From contig CAUYUJ010017841.1 in NCBI GenBank assembly GCA_963575745.1, positions 113,165 through 177,164 on the forward strand: a DNA stretch of 64,000 nucleotides. Direction: 5' to 3'. The DNA comes from Prorocentrum cordatum. Its lineage: Eukaryota; Sar; Dinophyceae; Prorocentrales; Prorocentraceae. This document shows positions 32,160-42,805 of this stretch, piece after piece; within the stretch, counting starts at the first letter, position 1, and each line of letters opens with the position of its first letter. The position numbers and the translations under genes are program-made. Under the pieces are notes generated by a model. It saw only the letters and a program-made list of their open reading frames with translations, ran no database searches and was not told the DNA's origin.

Positions 32160-33430
32160 CCTTCCGTGCCTCGCGGCCAGCTGGCGGACAAAAGGACGAA
32201 CTTGCATGATGTTGGCAGCGCGTGTGAGTGCCCCGCATTGCGTGGAACAAGCACGGCTTGTTGCTCTGTTTAGGTCAGATGAGTCAGATGAAGGCCGAGA
32301 TGAACATCGAATCATATCTCAGCATGATACGTATGTGGTAAACTGTGGTTAAACGTTAAAGCGTGTATGATAGTGGCACCGCGTGAAAGTCAGTGTTCCG
32401 TGCTGTCCAACAAGTATTGATTCACGTAGTGTTTAGGTGGTAGCCTCTTGTAGACATACGCATGCGGCAACGCGCCAAGCTGCGGTTGAAACGGAAGGAA
32501 CCGTTGTTATGACGTGGCGACGCGTGAGTGCTCCGTAGTCCGAATCACAAAATTATCAAAACAATCATATTCGATTGTATTGTACAGACTGTTCAGGCAA
32601 AGGCTCATATCAACGCCTTTTAAAACTGCATGCGCATGCGTGTGCACAAACGTTCAACACATGTATGTATATACTAACACGGGCCAACCATCTAATTACC
32701 ATCCCCCCATTTTTCCATGGAGCGCCCTTCCCCCCCCCTGCCCTCTCCTCCGCCCCCTGTCGACATCCCTTCCCCCCCGCTTTCCCCCTCCGCTTCCCTC
32801 CCCCCTCCCCCTCCCCCTTCCCCTTCCCCCTTTTTGCCCTCCCCACTTTCCCTTTCCCCCTTCCCCCTCCCCCTCCTTGCCCTCCCCCCGTATCCCTCCC
32901 CCCTTGCCCTGCTCCTCTCGTCGCCCCCTCTGTTTCTGCGCAACACAGATGTCACATCTTGCGGGGGCTTCGACCTGCAGGGACAGGGTCGCATTGACCC
33001 GGGCTTGGGTGCAGGATCCTGCAGGATCGTGCAGGATCCTTCGCGCTGACCCGGGCTTCGGTGCAAGATCTTGCAGGATTTGCAGGGTCCTGCAAGGCTT
33101 GACTGACCGGGTCTGGATTGACCTGGGTCAGAAGATCCCAGACTGTCGGAGAGCCGCGACAGTTCAAGGATGAATTATCCACGCGGTGCCAAAACCAACG
33201 CCGTTGTCTTCACGGCACGAACTTTCCGTATCCACCTCTTTCTGCGCCCCTCTCATTGGTAGATTCATGTCTCCGTAGCAGCGGAGCTGCTCTTTCGTCG
33301 TCGCGGTAATGATGATCGAGGCGCCGCTCTCTTGACTGCGCGGCAAGATGTCAAGGAGGAGGAGGTGGAAAAGGAGGGGCATTGTACATGTTAATTGAGC
33401 AAAGGGGTGGCAAACGGAGGGCCTGGGTGG
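32160..33430. other. Spacer with C-rich tract and an interspersed repeat also seen at 18.6 kb
   Basis: 32703-32930 is almost pure CT. 32935-33080 (CATCTTGCGGGGGCTTCG, GACCTGCAGG, then repeated TGCAGGATC words) matches 18545-18660 in reverse orientation, with the same homopyrimidine tract attached. No gene is supported in 32160-33430. Confidence 0.5.
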
Positions 33431-33439
33431 GGGGAGTAC

Positions 33440-33695
33440 ATTCATGTATATATATATATATATATACACATACACTCTGGCTCAGGGAGGTCTTGAGAGG
33501 GAAAGAGAGGGAGAGAGAGGGAGAGAGAGAGAGAAAAAAGAGAGAGAGAGAGAGAGAAACACACACACACACAGGAAGAGAGAGAGAGAGAGAAAGCAAA
33601 ACAACAAAAAGAGAAAGAGAGAGAAATGACGTGACATACATATTTATACACACGTTCAGAGAAAGGAATTTCACGAAAGAAAGCGAGACATAAAC

Positions 33696-33740
<45 letters not shown>

Positions 33741-33810
33741 TAGATCGAGACAGGAAGAGAAAGAGAGAAAGAGAGAGAGTGAGAGAGAGAGAAACACATA
33801 CAGGAGAAAA
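33440..33810. repeat. AT, CA and GA microsatellite cluster
   Basis: (TA)n at 33447-33466, (CA)n at about 33558-33572, and long (GA)n runs to about 33795. Frames across it encode Glu/Arg or Ser/Leu runs only. Confidence 0.9.
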
Positions 33811-33849
33811 AAGAGGACGATGACGGGGGGAGGACCGAATTTATATTGA

Positions 33850-34220
33850 CATGTTGGGTTTGCTGGTGCCTCCGGAGGCATCTGGTGAATTTCGGACGGC
33901 TTCGGGTATACAGATGATGACGACAGCCAGATCGCCAGGAGGACGCAGATCAGCAAGACCGAAGTCTCCAAATCGGCCATTCCAAAAGAGGCTTGAATCG
34001 TATTTTGCCGAACATACTGACCTTCCTGCGGTGTATCCTCAACAATGCTCATGATCAGCCGCCACAAACCAGCCAACGCCTCGTATCGACATATGGCGAG
34101 ATGGTCAGGTTCTACTTCGACCACGCCGAGTGGAAAGGTCACGACTCCAGCCTTGGCGGGTGGCTGACTGCGTGTTGGGAAATATCTGTACCAGTTTACG
34201 CACACACAGATTGGATCCAT
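33850..34220 (-). CDS. Weak coding candidate on the minus strand with one hydrophobic segment
   Basis: Reading minus from 34220, the frame has natural composition (PLGVVEVEPDHLAICRYEAL, EDTPQEGQYVRQNTIQASFG). It includes a likely membrane helix (TSVLLICVLLAIWL) before entering the microsatellite cluster, where it becomes Ser/Leu runs. It could be a decayed exon. There is no homology claim, and a plus-strand frame overlaps it. Confidence 0.25.
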
Positions 34221-34399
34221 GATTTCGGTGCCATGGAAGTGTATATTCGGTCAGAATTCAAGACTGCAGCAATCAATTGTAACTGGAGCAGTAAGGATTG
34301 GGAAAGGTTTCTGTACCACAACCTCATGGAGTTACGGACTGATGTGGCAATTTGCAGTGTGGAATGTGCCCCGTTGGAAGACAAGCGTCTGAGAAGCTT

Positions 34400-35032
34400 C
34401 AGTCGTGCCAAAACGATTTTCGTGGGACCTCGACGCCGCGGATCAACGCGACTGGTGCGTCTTGACCAGCGTAAGTCGGTGCCAGAACACCATTCCTTGG
34501 ACTTCAACACCGCGAATCCACGTGACTGTTACGCCCTCAGAATCCTAATTAGTTCCAGATCACCATGCCTGGGACTTCGACCATGCGATTCTTTAGAACT
34601 GTTACAAATGTTGAAGACGAGTACGTGCGGCGCTACGGCGAGGCCACATTTTGAGAGGTAACTGCCCTCAATCTTTGAAGTTGCTGCAAACTTTCTAAAC
34701 GAATGTACGTGGTGTTGCAGCGAGGGCCGCATTTTGAAACCGACCCGCCGTCCATCTTCGAAGCTGCTCCAACCTTTGAAGACGAATGTGCGCGGCGCGG
34801 TGGCGAGTCAAACTTTGAAAAGGAGCTCCCCTCCATCCGTGAAGCAGCTGCAAACTTTTCAGACGAATGTGCGCGGCGCTAAGGCGAGAGCCGCATTTTG
34901 AGCAGGAACTGTCTTCATCCGTAATTGTTGCTGATGTCAGGTTTCAGGATCATAAGTGGCAAGGAAGCCTGACACGAAACGCCCGACCCGCCCTACCGAC
35001 GCGTCTTGGGGCGCGACAGGGAGGAGTTCGGA
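34400..35032. repeat. Satellite family S, copy 1 (80-bp units)
   Basis: A head region with GGGACxTCxACxxCGCGxATC-like ~60-bp units (about 34425-34600) is followed by four ~80-bp units. Each unit contains GCGCGGCGCTAAGGCGAGAG or a variant, then CCGCATTTTGAAA and CCTCCATC. The core word recurs at about 34630, 34707, 34791 and 34871. A shared tail (GAAACGCCC, GACAGGGAGGAGTT) ends at about 35028. The same head-array-tail order occurs at 54.0-55.04 kb and, degraded, at 62.5-63.15 kb. Confidence 0.7.
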
Positions 35033-35600
35033 GGTTAGGGGGTTGAGATCTCAATGGAACGGAGAGCCCCCCACCGGGAAGTCGGTTTCGGTGTCGTGTT
35101 CGTGTCGCGCGTGCGGGCGAGGCGAAGTTGTGTGGGCGCGCGAGAGGAATGATCCCGCCGTCGTTAGGGCGATCCGGATGCGAAAGGCTGGCCCTTCGGT
35201 GGGCGCGAGGTAGCTGGGGGTGTCCCGCCGTGGTGTCTCGCGGTGCCCCGATGACGCCCCGCGGTGTCTCGTCGTGGGCGCGCAAGAAGAATGATCCCGC
35301 CGTCGCTAGGGCGATTCGGATGCAAAAGTCGGGCCCTCTAGTGGGCGCGAGGTGGCTGGGGGTGTCCCGCCGTGGTGTCCCGCTGTCTCGATGGTGTCCC
35401 GCGGTGTCTCGCCATGGTGTCCCGATGGTGTTTCGTGGTGCCCCGTGGTGTCCCGTGGTGTCCCGCGGTGTCCCAGTGGTGTCCCGCGGTGTCCCAGTGG
35501 TGTCCCGCGGTGTCCCGTGGTGTCCAGTGGTGTCCTATCCAGCGCTGTCCCGCGGTGTCCCGAGTGAGATCGATAGCGGGGTCGATAGTGGCATGACATC
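35027..35600. repeat. Repeat family T, copy 1 (head plus TGTCCC minisatellite)
   Basis: A ~150-bp head (CGGAGGTTAGG, GAGCCCCCCACC, TCGGTTTCGG, GCGAGAGGAATGA) is followed by a 10-11-bp minisatellite of GGTGTCCCGCG units (about 35215-35560). A GATCGATAG tail follows. 46003-46570 has the same order in the same orientation. Confidence 0.7.
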
Positions 35601-35949
35601 GCGGCGTCGCCAACTCGAGGGCGCGCCACCAGCATCATCATCACACCCATGGCAGTTGCCAGTAGTTGTTTCTTTCCCCTCCCCCCAACCTCCTTATCAC
35701 CCGAAGGGTGGTCGTGTAGGTATTCCCTTAGGGCTTCTTATTCGTTTTCCAAGGGACTGGGCTCGTTTGTCGGGTCCGCCGCCTTGTTGTCGCCGTCGAC
35801 GCCCCGTCGCCGCCCCGTCGCCGCCCCGTCGCCGCCCGTCGTCTGGGCTCGTTTGTCGGGTCCGCAGCCTTGTTGCCGCTGAATAGATAGCACCACATAG
35901 AGTGCACAGCATAAATCGCACAACACATTCTACAACTGAATTGCTCCAC

Positions 35950-36075
35950 GCAGATATAGCATACACATATGATATATGTATATGTGTATATATATATATG
36001 TGTATGTATGTATGCATGCATGCATGTAGATATGCACATATGTATGTATGCATGCACGTATGAATGCGTGCATGC

Positions 36076-36113
<38 letters not shown>

Positions 36114-36590
36114 ATGCATGCATGCATACATGCATGCATGCATGTAGTCATGTATGCATGTACGTGTGTTTGCATGTGTGTATGAATGTATGTAATGTCT
36201 GTAATTGATGTAGTGTATGTAATGTGTGTAATGTGTGTAATGCGTGTAATGTATGTGTGTATGTATGTATGTATGCACGCATGTATGTGTGTATGCATGT
36301 ATGCATGCATGCATGCATCGGTGTATGGTTGTATGCTTGTATATAATGTATGTAATGTAGCGTAATGTAACGTGTTGTACTATAATGTAGTGGAATGTGA
36401 AGGAATGCAATGTAATGTAGTGTAATACGATGCAGCTGTAATGTAATGTAATGTAATGTAATGTAATGTAACGACATGTAATGTAATGTAATGCCATGTA
36501 ATGTAATGTATTCGAATGTATGCATACACGTATGTAGTCATGTATGTTGGTATGTCTGTATGCATATATATTTACACAGATGTGACTATA
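35950..36590. repeat. ATGT/ATGC and TAATG microsatellites
   Basis: TATGTATG, GCATGCATG, TA and AATGT runs. The reverse frames of His/Thr/Tyr are repeat products. Confidence 0.9.
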
Positions 36591-36716
36591 TTGCGCATCA
36601 TACATATTGCACCACATATATTGCACCACATCTATTGCACAACAGAGAATGCTCCACATCTGTTGCGCAACAATTTTTGCATCAAGCGCTTGCTCCATAT
36701 CTCATGCTCCACATCT
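36590..36716. repeat. ATTGCACCACAT minisatellite (module I, left copy)
   Basis: Units such as TATTGCACCACATCTATTGC repeat with a ~19-20-bp period immediately before the first R unit. A shorter copy lies at about 45941-45995, immediately after the last R unit. Confidence 0.6.
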
Positions 36717-37398
36717 ATTCTCCTTTCCAGAAAGAGAATAGACTCTACCCCCCCCCTGCGTTTTCGCCCCCCCTTTCGAGCATGTAAATCACATATGATT
36801 CTGACCACATGTCCATCCTAACTATGAAATCACAATATCCCAGGCCAACCGGTATCCCCCCCTGAGGTTCCCTTGTAAAAAACATTATGCGGTGATTTTT
36901 TTTATTCTAACATAAGACTTTTTCGCGAATCCCTTGCAAAAAATGGGACGGAGTGCACACGCGCGCGTCGTCGCGCGCGCATGCCGGAATCCTTCAAAAA
37001 CCTTCGGTGTCGGAAGGATTTGGCAATCGAGTTTCCAAAACACATACAAAAACACAGGGTTTCGCAACACTGATTTGCTAAGAAAGCTTACGCGCGAGCT
37101 CTTGCGAAATCTTAAGAAAACCATTCTGGTTTTTCGAGATTTTCACAACATGCTACCAAACGGGCGTCGCGCGCGCTCATGTCGAAATCTGTCGAACGCC
37201 CTGGCGCGTGTGCCGTCGAGAGAATCCCCTGCAAAAGATGGGACGAAGTGCAGACGCGCGCGTCGTCGCGCGCTTATGCCAAAATCCTTCAAAACCCATC
37301 GGTTTCGGACAGATTTCAACATCGTGTGTCCAAGAACCCTACAAAAACACACGGTTTCGCAACACGGATTTTCAACAAAGCGTGCGCGCGCGCTCTTG

Positions 37399-37429
<31 letters not shown>

Positions 37430-37598
37430 ATCGCCTACGTCGTCCTGTGTCTTTCCTCGTGTTCGTCGTCGTCGTCCTCTTTGGCGGCGTGGTCGTTTCC
37501 GTCGTCGTTGTCGCCGTGGTCGTCCTTCCTCCTCCTCCCTCGTCGTCGTCATCGTCGTCCGTCGTCGGCGTCTCGTCGTCGTCCCTCCTATTTCGTCG

Positions 37599-37633
<35 letters not shown>

Positions 37634-37835
37634 TTCCCTCCTCCCTCGTCGTTGTCGTCGTCGGCGTCGCCGTCCTTCCTCCTTCTTCGTCGTTCGCGTC
37701 GTCGCCGTCCTCCCTCCTCCCTCGTCGTTGTCGTCGTTATCGCCGTCGTCGTCCTTCCTCCTCCCTCGTCGTCGTCTTCGTTGGCGACGTCGTCGTCTTC
37801 GTCGTCGTCGGCGTCGTCGTCGTCGTCGACGTCGG

Positions 37836-37871
<36 letters not shown>

Positions 37872-38018
37872 TGTCGTCGTCGTCGGCGTCGGTGTCGTTG
37901 CCAAGTGCCATTTGGTATCTACCGTCACGGTCTCAAGAGGTTTTGCAAGCCAAGTTGCGGGTGGGTGGGTGGGATGTTTGCAAGAGCATGGGATGTGCCA
38001 AATCTTGGGTTAAAATCA
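36717..38018 (+). repeat. Tandem repeat R, copy 1
   Basis: This is the reference copy of a ~1.35-kb unit. Its order is: the start ATTCTCCTTTCC with GAGAATAGAC; a ~180-bp spacer with CCCCTGAGG and TGCGGTGA; two related subunits, each with CGCGCGCGTCGTCGCGCGCG and CCTTCAAAA; a ~510-bp GTC-type array (37391-37905); and a tail with AAGTTGCGGGTGGGTGGG. It is uninterrupted, so it supplies empty sites for the insertions in copies 2 and 3. Open frames in the GTC array are not genes. Confidence 0.85.
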
Positions 38019-38430
38019 ATTCTCCTTTTTAAAAAGAGAATAGACTACCTCCCCCCGCGTTATCGCTTCACCTTTAGGGTATGTAAATCACATATCAGTA
38101 TGACCACATGTTCATCCTAAATATGAAATCGCAATGTCCCAGGCCAACAGGTATCCCCCCCCTGAGGTTCCCTGGTAGAAAAACTATGCGGTGACATTTT
38201 TTGTTCTAACATAACACGTTTTCGCGAATCCCTTGCAAAAAATAGGACGAAATGCACACGCGCGCGTCGTCGCGCGCGCATGCCGAAACCCTTCAAAAAC
38301 CTTCGGTGCCAGAAGGATTTCGCAATCGAGCTTCCAAAAATCATACAACAACACAGGGTTTTGTAACACTGATTTGCTAAGAAAGATTACGCGCGAGCTC
38401 TTGCGAAATCTTAAGACAACAATTGGTTTT

Positions 38431-38587
38431 CCCTTACCATACAAGCTTCGGTTGTGATGGGGGGAAAAGGAATGGGAAGGGCCGCAGGTATTCATTAGTG
38501 TACCCTTGTTCCCCTTCCCACAGGTACTATCATTCCTCTCCCTCTTCATATATACATTCTCATTGTGTTCCAGTTGAGAAGGGGGCA
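38431..38587 (+). repeat. Split direct repeat A1
   Basis: Starts CCCTTACCAT and ends GTTGAGAAGGGGGCA. It differs from A2 at only a few positions. The junction to RNase H coding follows immediately at 38588. Confidence 0.85.
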
Positions 38588-38764
38588 TTTGCGAAGGAGG
38601 ATTTGGCTATGATTGCGGGCAGGCTGTGGTTTGACATGGCCGGGATGCCTCTGACTTACCACGCAGAGTACGTCCCATCTAAATTGAACTTGGCTGATGG
38701 CCCGTCGAGGAATGACGCGTCGCTTCTGGAATTGTGCATTGGCCGGAGTTTCATGGCGATTTAG
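38588..38764 (+). pseudogene. C-terminal remnant of retroelement RNase H
   Basis: The frame reads FAKEDLAMIAGRLWFDMAGM, then YHAEYVPSKLNLADGPSR, and ends in TAG at 38762-38764. The S-K-x-N-x-A-D-x-P-S-R ending is characteristic of the last RNase H motif in DIRS-group and related reverse-transcribing elements. It starts abruptly at the end of A1, so everything upstream (gag, reverse transcriptase, most of RNase H) has been deleted. The frame is also open through A1, but A1 is not RNase H. Confidence 0.65.
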
Positions 38765-39599
38765 GCGGGTGGCTTCTCGACGGGGTTCCGCGCCGCCTGG
38801 TGGAGTAGCTCGTTGCCAGAGAGAAAAGCATCGGAACTTGTCGTCATCCCGTCAAGGTCGATATAGGAGGTCCACGGGGATTCTGGAGGCCCCCCGGAGG
38901 GCGCCGAAATCCCGGGGGTTATGGCACATCGCACGCATTCAGTTGTCTGCGTTGGCACACCAGTGCCCTGCGTGGCAACACGGCGCCCAGCTCTAGCTAG
39001 GTGCGTCCGCGTGCGTTTCGTCGCCGTTGCTTCGTCGTCGATCCTGGCGCACACCTCCGTTTCGCAGGTCTGCCGGGTGCCCGGCCCCAGCCGGGCGGTA
39101 GCAGACAGGTCGTGTCGCGCGTCCGTGCACCAGCACGGTGCCGGGCTCTAGCTCGTGTTGTCCAGGTTCACGCCCTAGTGTGGCCTGTGTCTGGTGGCCC
39201 GGCCTCAGCCAGGCGCCGCGCCGTGTAGTTCCTCTGTCGGGTTTGTTCCGTGGGTCCAACTACACATATCCAGGTCCAGCTGGTTGCAATAACTTGTCGA
39301 ACTTTCATCATTGATGCTTATTTGGAGTCAGCGTTGGCATGTAGCTGTCAGGAGAGCGCCGGGCACAAATCCCACCAGCACGATTGCAACAATTGCTTCC
39401 CGGACAGCACCAACTGCCCTTACATTTGTCCAGCTGGCACTTGTCAGCGTCGGGCGCGTCCACGCGCTATAGCGGCGGCCTTACCTGCGGCCCCCAAGGT
39501 ATTCACGCACACGCAAGTTTAGCATGCATGCCATGTGCATGTATTGTAGCACTTCACATATTTCAGTTGCGACCGTCAGTCGCAAGAATGTCGTTGCAG

Positions 39600-40130
39600 G
39601 CTCCTTTTGTTGGCGCCTGGGCACCAGCCCTTCGTGGCAACACCAGCTGCTATGCTGTTGCAATCAACAATCACGTTGGGCGAATACCAAACAACTCACG
39701 TCATGAGTGCGTTGCCTAGAAAGAGTCAGTCCTAATTCCTCTTGTTGGCGCCTGGGCACCAGCCCTCGTTGGCAGCACCAGCTGCTATTCGTTGTGCGTT
39801 TGACATGAGTGTCGTGTGCGTATGTCGAGGTATATCACTACTATGATGTGAGCATTGATTGGTGCCGCTCCTATAATGTATTTTTTGGCGCCGGGGCACC
39901 AGCCCCTGTTGGCAGCACCAGCTGCAGTTCGTTGTGCGATTAACATGCGTGTCGTGAGTGTTGATCGAAGCGTGCAATTACACCATGTTGTAAGTGTTGT
40001 GTGTTGTCTCTCCTTGTGTATATCTTGGCGCCTGGGCACCAGCCCTCTTGGCAGCACCAGCTCCTGTCCAGTGGGCATGTGTGACCCTAATCATGTTTGT
40101 CCGGCACCAGCTGGTATTGTCTTGTCTCGC
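39600..40130. repeat. Four ~138-bp-spaced GGCGCC / CACCAGCTG repeats inside the YR element
   Basis: TTGGCGCCTGGGCACCAGCC occurs at about 39610, 39746, 39885 (one base different) and 40025. Each is followed by TGGCAxCACCAGCT. Spacing is 136-140 bp. Further lone CACCAGCTG or CCAGCTGG words lie at 39429, 40105, 40135 and 40454. The words are self-complementary (GGCGCC, CAGCTG). There is no coding here. Confidence 0.7.
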
Positions 40131-40625
40131 CAGCGCCAGCTGGGACGGGGAGGAGCCAGCCAATATTCAGTTCTCTTGACCACACACGTTGCCACCCATG
40201 CGTGTCAGAGTTTTTGTCCTCCCTCCTCTCTCGTCATCTTCCCCGGTCCCCGTCCCTCCCTCCCACTCCTCCTCTCCCTCTCTCCCTCTCTCTGCCTGTC
40301 TGTCTCTCCCCTTCTCTCTCGCTCTCTCTCTCTCTCTGTCTCTATTTCCCTTCCTCGGTCATTCACATCCCATGAAGTTGTCAATGCCGTCGCTGTCATT
40401 ATCTATCGTCGTCAATATGTGGTCAACGCACGCAACTTGTCGTCGCCGTCGCAGCACCAGCTGCGGCGGGAACGCTTGCTTTGGCAACACCTATGCTGCC
40501 TCGTGCCTTCATGGTTGACGTTGCACCATGTGCTTTGGAGGGACCACTAGGTCCCCGTGCACTCTCTTTGCATTCGCTGACATCTGGCGGTCGAGCAGCC
40601 GATTTGGGGCAAGCTTGGTCCTAGC

Positions 40626-41973
40626 ATGAAGCCTTTCACACCAGTGACCCTGGATGTGAGTCGCCCGGGCCCACCGCCCCAGGTGCCGGCCGCGCCGAGC
40701 CAGCATGCCTTCGTCCCTGTGACGCTTCAAGGAGACCGAACTGCTGTGACGTCTGCTCCAGTGTCAATTGTGAACAGCAACTTGATCCGCGAGCGTGCCT
40801 CGCCGTCTCCGCCTCCGGAAGCAGTAGACGCATGTGGCTGGTGGATCCGGCGCGCTATTGCGCTGTCGAGGGAGGAATGCACAGCCTGGTTTGTAGCTCA
40901 ATGTTTGGATGAATTCCTGAAGGAGGAGGAAGTGTCTGTCATCCTAAACAGGAGCACGTTCGTCCAACGCATGGTCGAGGCAGGCCTAGGCGACTTGGCG
41001 GAGACCGGAGGGCCATTGAAACGCATCCGGGCACTCGCGTCTGCGGCTGGCCCTGCAGCCGACGACATGATGACTGAACGGGCGCAGAGGCTCATGATCA
41101 CGGCGATCCAAGCGTCTATCCCGACGTATGTCAGCGGGATACGGTGCTGGGGGGCCTTTCGCGACGCATCTAACATGCCATGTCGCTTCCCGGCTACGGA
41201 GAGCAGCGTTTCAAGGTATGCGAATTTGTTCGTCAACGTAGAGACTTTCTGCACGTATCTGAAACACCTTCGTTGGGCACACCGTTTCCTTAGGTTGTCA
41301 AATTCTTGGGGCGGCAGCGTGGTGCAGCAAGTGCGGGGAGGTGTCCGCAAACCTGCGCCTGCGCCAAAACCACGCCTGGGCCTCCAGGCCCGCGAAGCCC
41401 ACGCAATCATCAAACGCGCGCAGGCTGCAGGTGACAGCGAGATGGCAGCCATCATTTCGGTTTCGAGGTTGTTTCTGCTCAGGGTCCCCTCGGAGGCCTT
41501 CCCGTTGCAAGAGAAAGGCCTTCATTCTGAAGTATCGTGCGAGAGTGGCACGGTCACTATTTTTTTGAACAGAAGGAAGAACGAACGCGGGCCGTCGGTG
41601 CTCCGTAGAGAGTGCAATTGCGAGTCATCGGGCTCGTCTTTATGCGCGTACCACCACATCAGAAAAGGCGCTTCAGAATGCTCGCAGATCAGGTTCGGCC
41701 ACGATTTTCACCAGAACCCGCAGTGCGTTCATTGCAGATCTCCGACGTTGCGCGCCGGACGTCGGCGTGGTGGACAGTGGCCGGCTCGGTGCGCATTGCC
41801 TTAGAAGGGGCATGGCGCGAGACTCGCTTGATTCCGGCAGCTCCCTTGGCGCCCTGCTACTGGCGGGCGGATAGAGGGGCGCGGCTTTCCTGAGGCACCT
41901 CAGGAGTGACCAGCTGGACGAGGCAGCGGTCTCCCAATTAGTAGTCGACCATTCCGACTCCGATTGGCGCCTG
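40626..41973 (+). pseudogene. DIRS-type tyrosine recombinase, inactivated
   Basis: ATG at 40626. About residues 60-190 form the N-terminal SAM-like binding region (ITAIQASIPTYVSGIRCWGA, TFCTYLKHLRWAHRFLRL). The catalytic part starts with LFLLRVPSEAFPLQ, the first Arg box. A one-base shift near 41655 is needed to reach the second box, AHCLRRGMARD (41791-41823), which is the H-x-x-R motif. After it, the AGG-W-RS step has TAG (41872-41874) in place of Trp. The Tyr expected in AAFLRYL is His (CAC, 41896-41898). The enzyme would cut and join DNA circles during integration of the retroelement. The frameshift, stop and lost nucleophile make it inactive. Family assignment is confident; the exact ends are not. 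Confidence 0.75.
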
Positions 41974-42065
41974 GTGAAGGAAAAAAAAGAAAGCAGCGGG
42001 ATTGGTCGGGGGTGGATTTGGGATCGCGCACGATGGGTCAGGAACCCGCGATCGCCTCGATGGGA

Positions 42066-42195
42066 AGGGCCGAGCGATGCGCGGGCCTTGTCGGCTGGGG
42101 TGGCCCCCTTCCTGCACCCATCGTGTCCACCCCCTACACCCGTGCTCGCTTTAAACATTTTAACCTTTCCACAACAGCAGGCCCAGACAGAGTTC
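42066..42195 (+). repeat. Split direct repeat B1
   Basis: Starts AGGGCCGAGCGATGCGCGGG and ends CCCAGACAGAGTT, directly abutting A2. It pairs with B2 at 42386. Confidence 0.85.
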
Positions 42196-42351
42196 CCCTT
42201 ACCATGCAAGCTTCGGCTGTGATGGGGGGAAAGGAATGGGAAGGGCCGCAGGTATTCATTAGTGTACCCTTGTTCCCCTTCCCACAGGTACTATCATTCC
42301 TCCCCCTCTTCATATATCCATTCTCATTGTGTTCCAGTTGAGAAGGGGGCA
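42196..42351 (+). repeat. Split direct repeat A2
   Basis: Nearly identical to A1, directly after B1. It is followed by 34 bases not present after A1. Confidence 0.85.
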
Positions 42352-42385
42352 TGTGAGGTTGACCCCCCCTCCTCCCCGCATCGCC

Positions 42386-42513
42386 AGGGCCGAGCGATGC
42401 GCGGGCCTTGTCGGTTGGGGTGGCCCCCTTCCTGCACCCATCGTGTCCACCCCTACACCCGTGCTCGCTTTAAACATTTTAACCTTTCCACAACAGCAGG
42501 CCCAGACAGAGTT
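42386..42513 (+). repeat. Split direct repeat B2, right end of the YR retroelement
   Basis: Matches B1, with one base fewer in the CCACCCC run and one C/T difference. The next bases (CCGAGATTTTCACAACATGC) resume repeat R. Confidence 0.85.
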
Positions 42514-42774
42514 TCCGAGATTTTCACAACATGCTACCAAACGGGCGTCGCGCGCGCTCATGTCGAAATCTGTCGAACGCCCCTGCGCGTGTGCCGTCGC
42601 GAGAATCCCCCGCAAAAGATGGGGCGAAGTGCAGGCGCGCGCGTTGTCGCGCGCGTACGCCGAAATCCCTCAAAACCCATCGGTTTCGGAAGGATTTCAA
42701 AATCGCGCGTCCACAAAAAAAGCACAAGGTTTCGCAGCGCGGATTTTCAACAAAAGCGTGCGCGCGCGCTCTTG

Positions 42775-42805
<31 letters not shown>

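Larger units (their letters stand above)
38431..42513 (+). mobile_element. Tyrosine-recombinase retroelement with split direct repeats (PAT/Ngaro-like structure), internally deleted
   Basis: The order of repeats is A1 (38431-38587), internal region, B1 (42066-42195), A2 (42196-42351), B2 (42386-42513). A1 and A2 are nearly identical over ~156 bp, as are B1 and B2 over ~128 bp. A1...B1-A2...B2 is the split-direct-repeat layout known for PAT/Ngaro-type tyrosine-recombinase (YR) retrotransposons. Inside, in order, are the last ~60 codons of an RNase H and a tyrosine recombinase. Reverse transcriptase and gag are missing. Both borders sit in repeat R and match uninterrupted sites at about 37131 and 45034. 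The element cannot now move on its own. Confidence 0.8.

Noticed and set aside
37391-37905. Long Ser/Arg/Val frames in the GTC arrays (also 42771-43315 and 45297-45840)
   Set aside because: Triplet-repeat products, open in several frames and shared by all three R copies.
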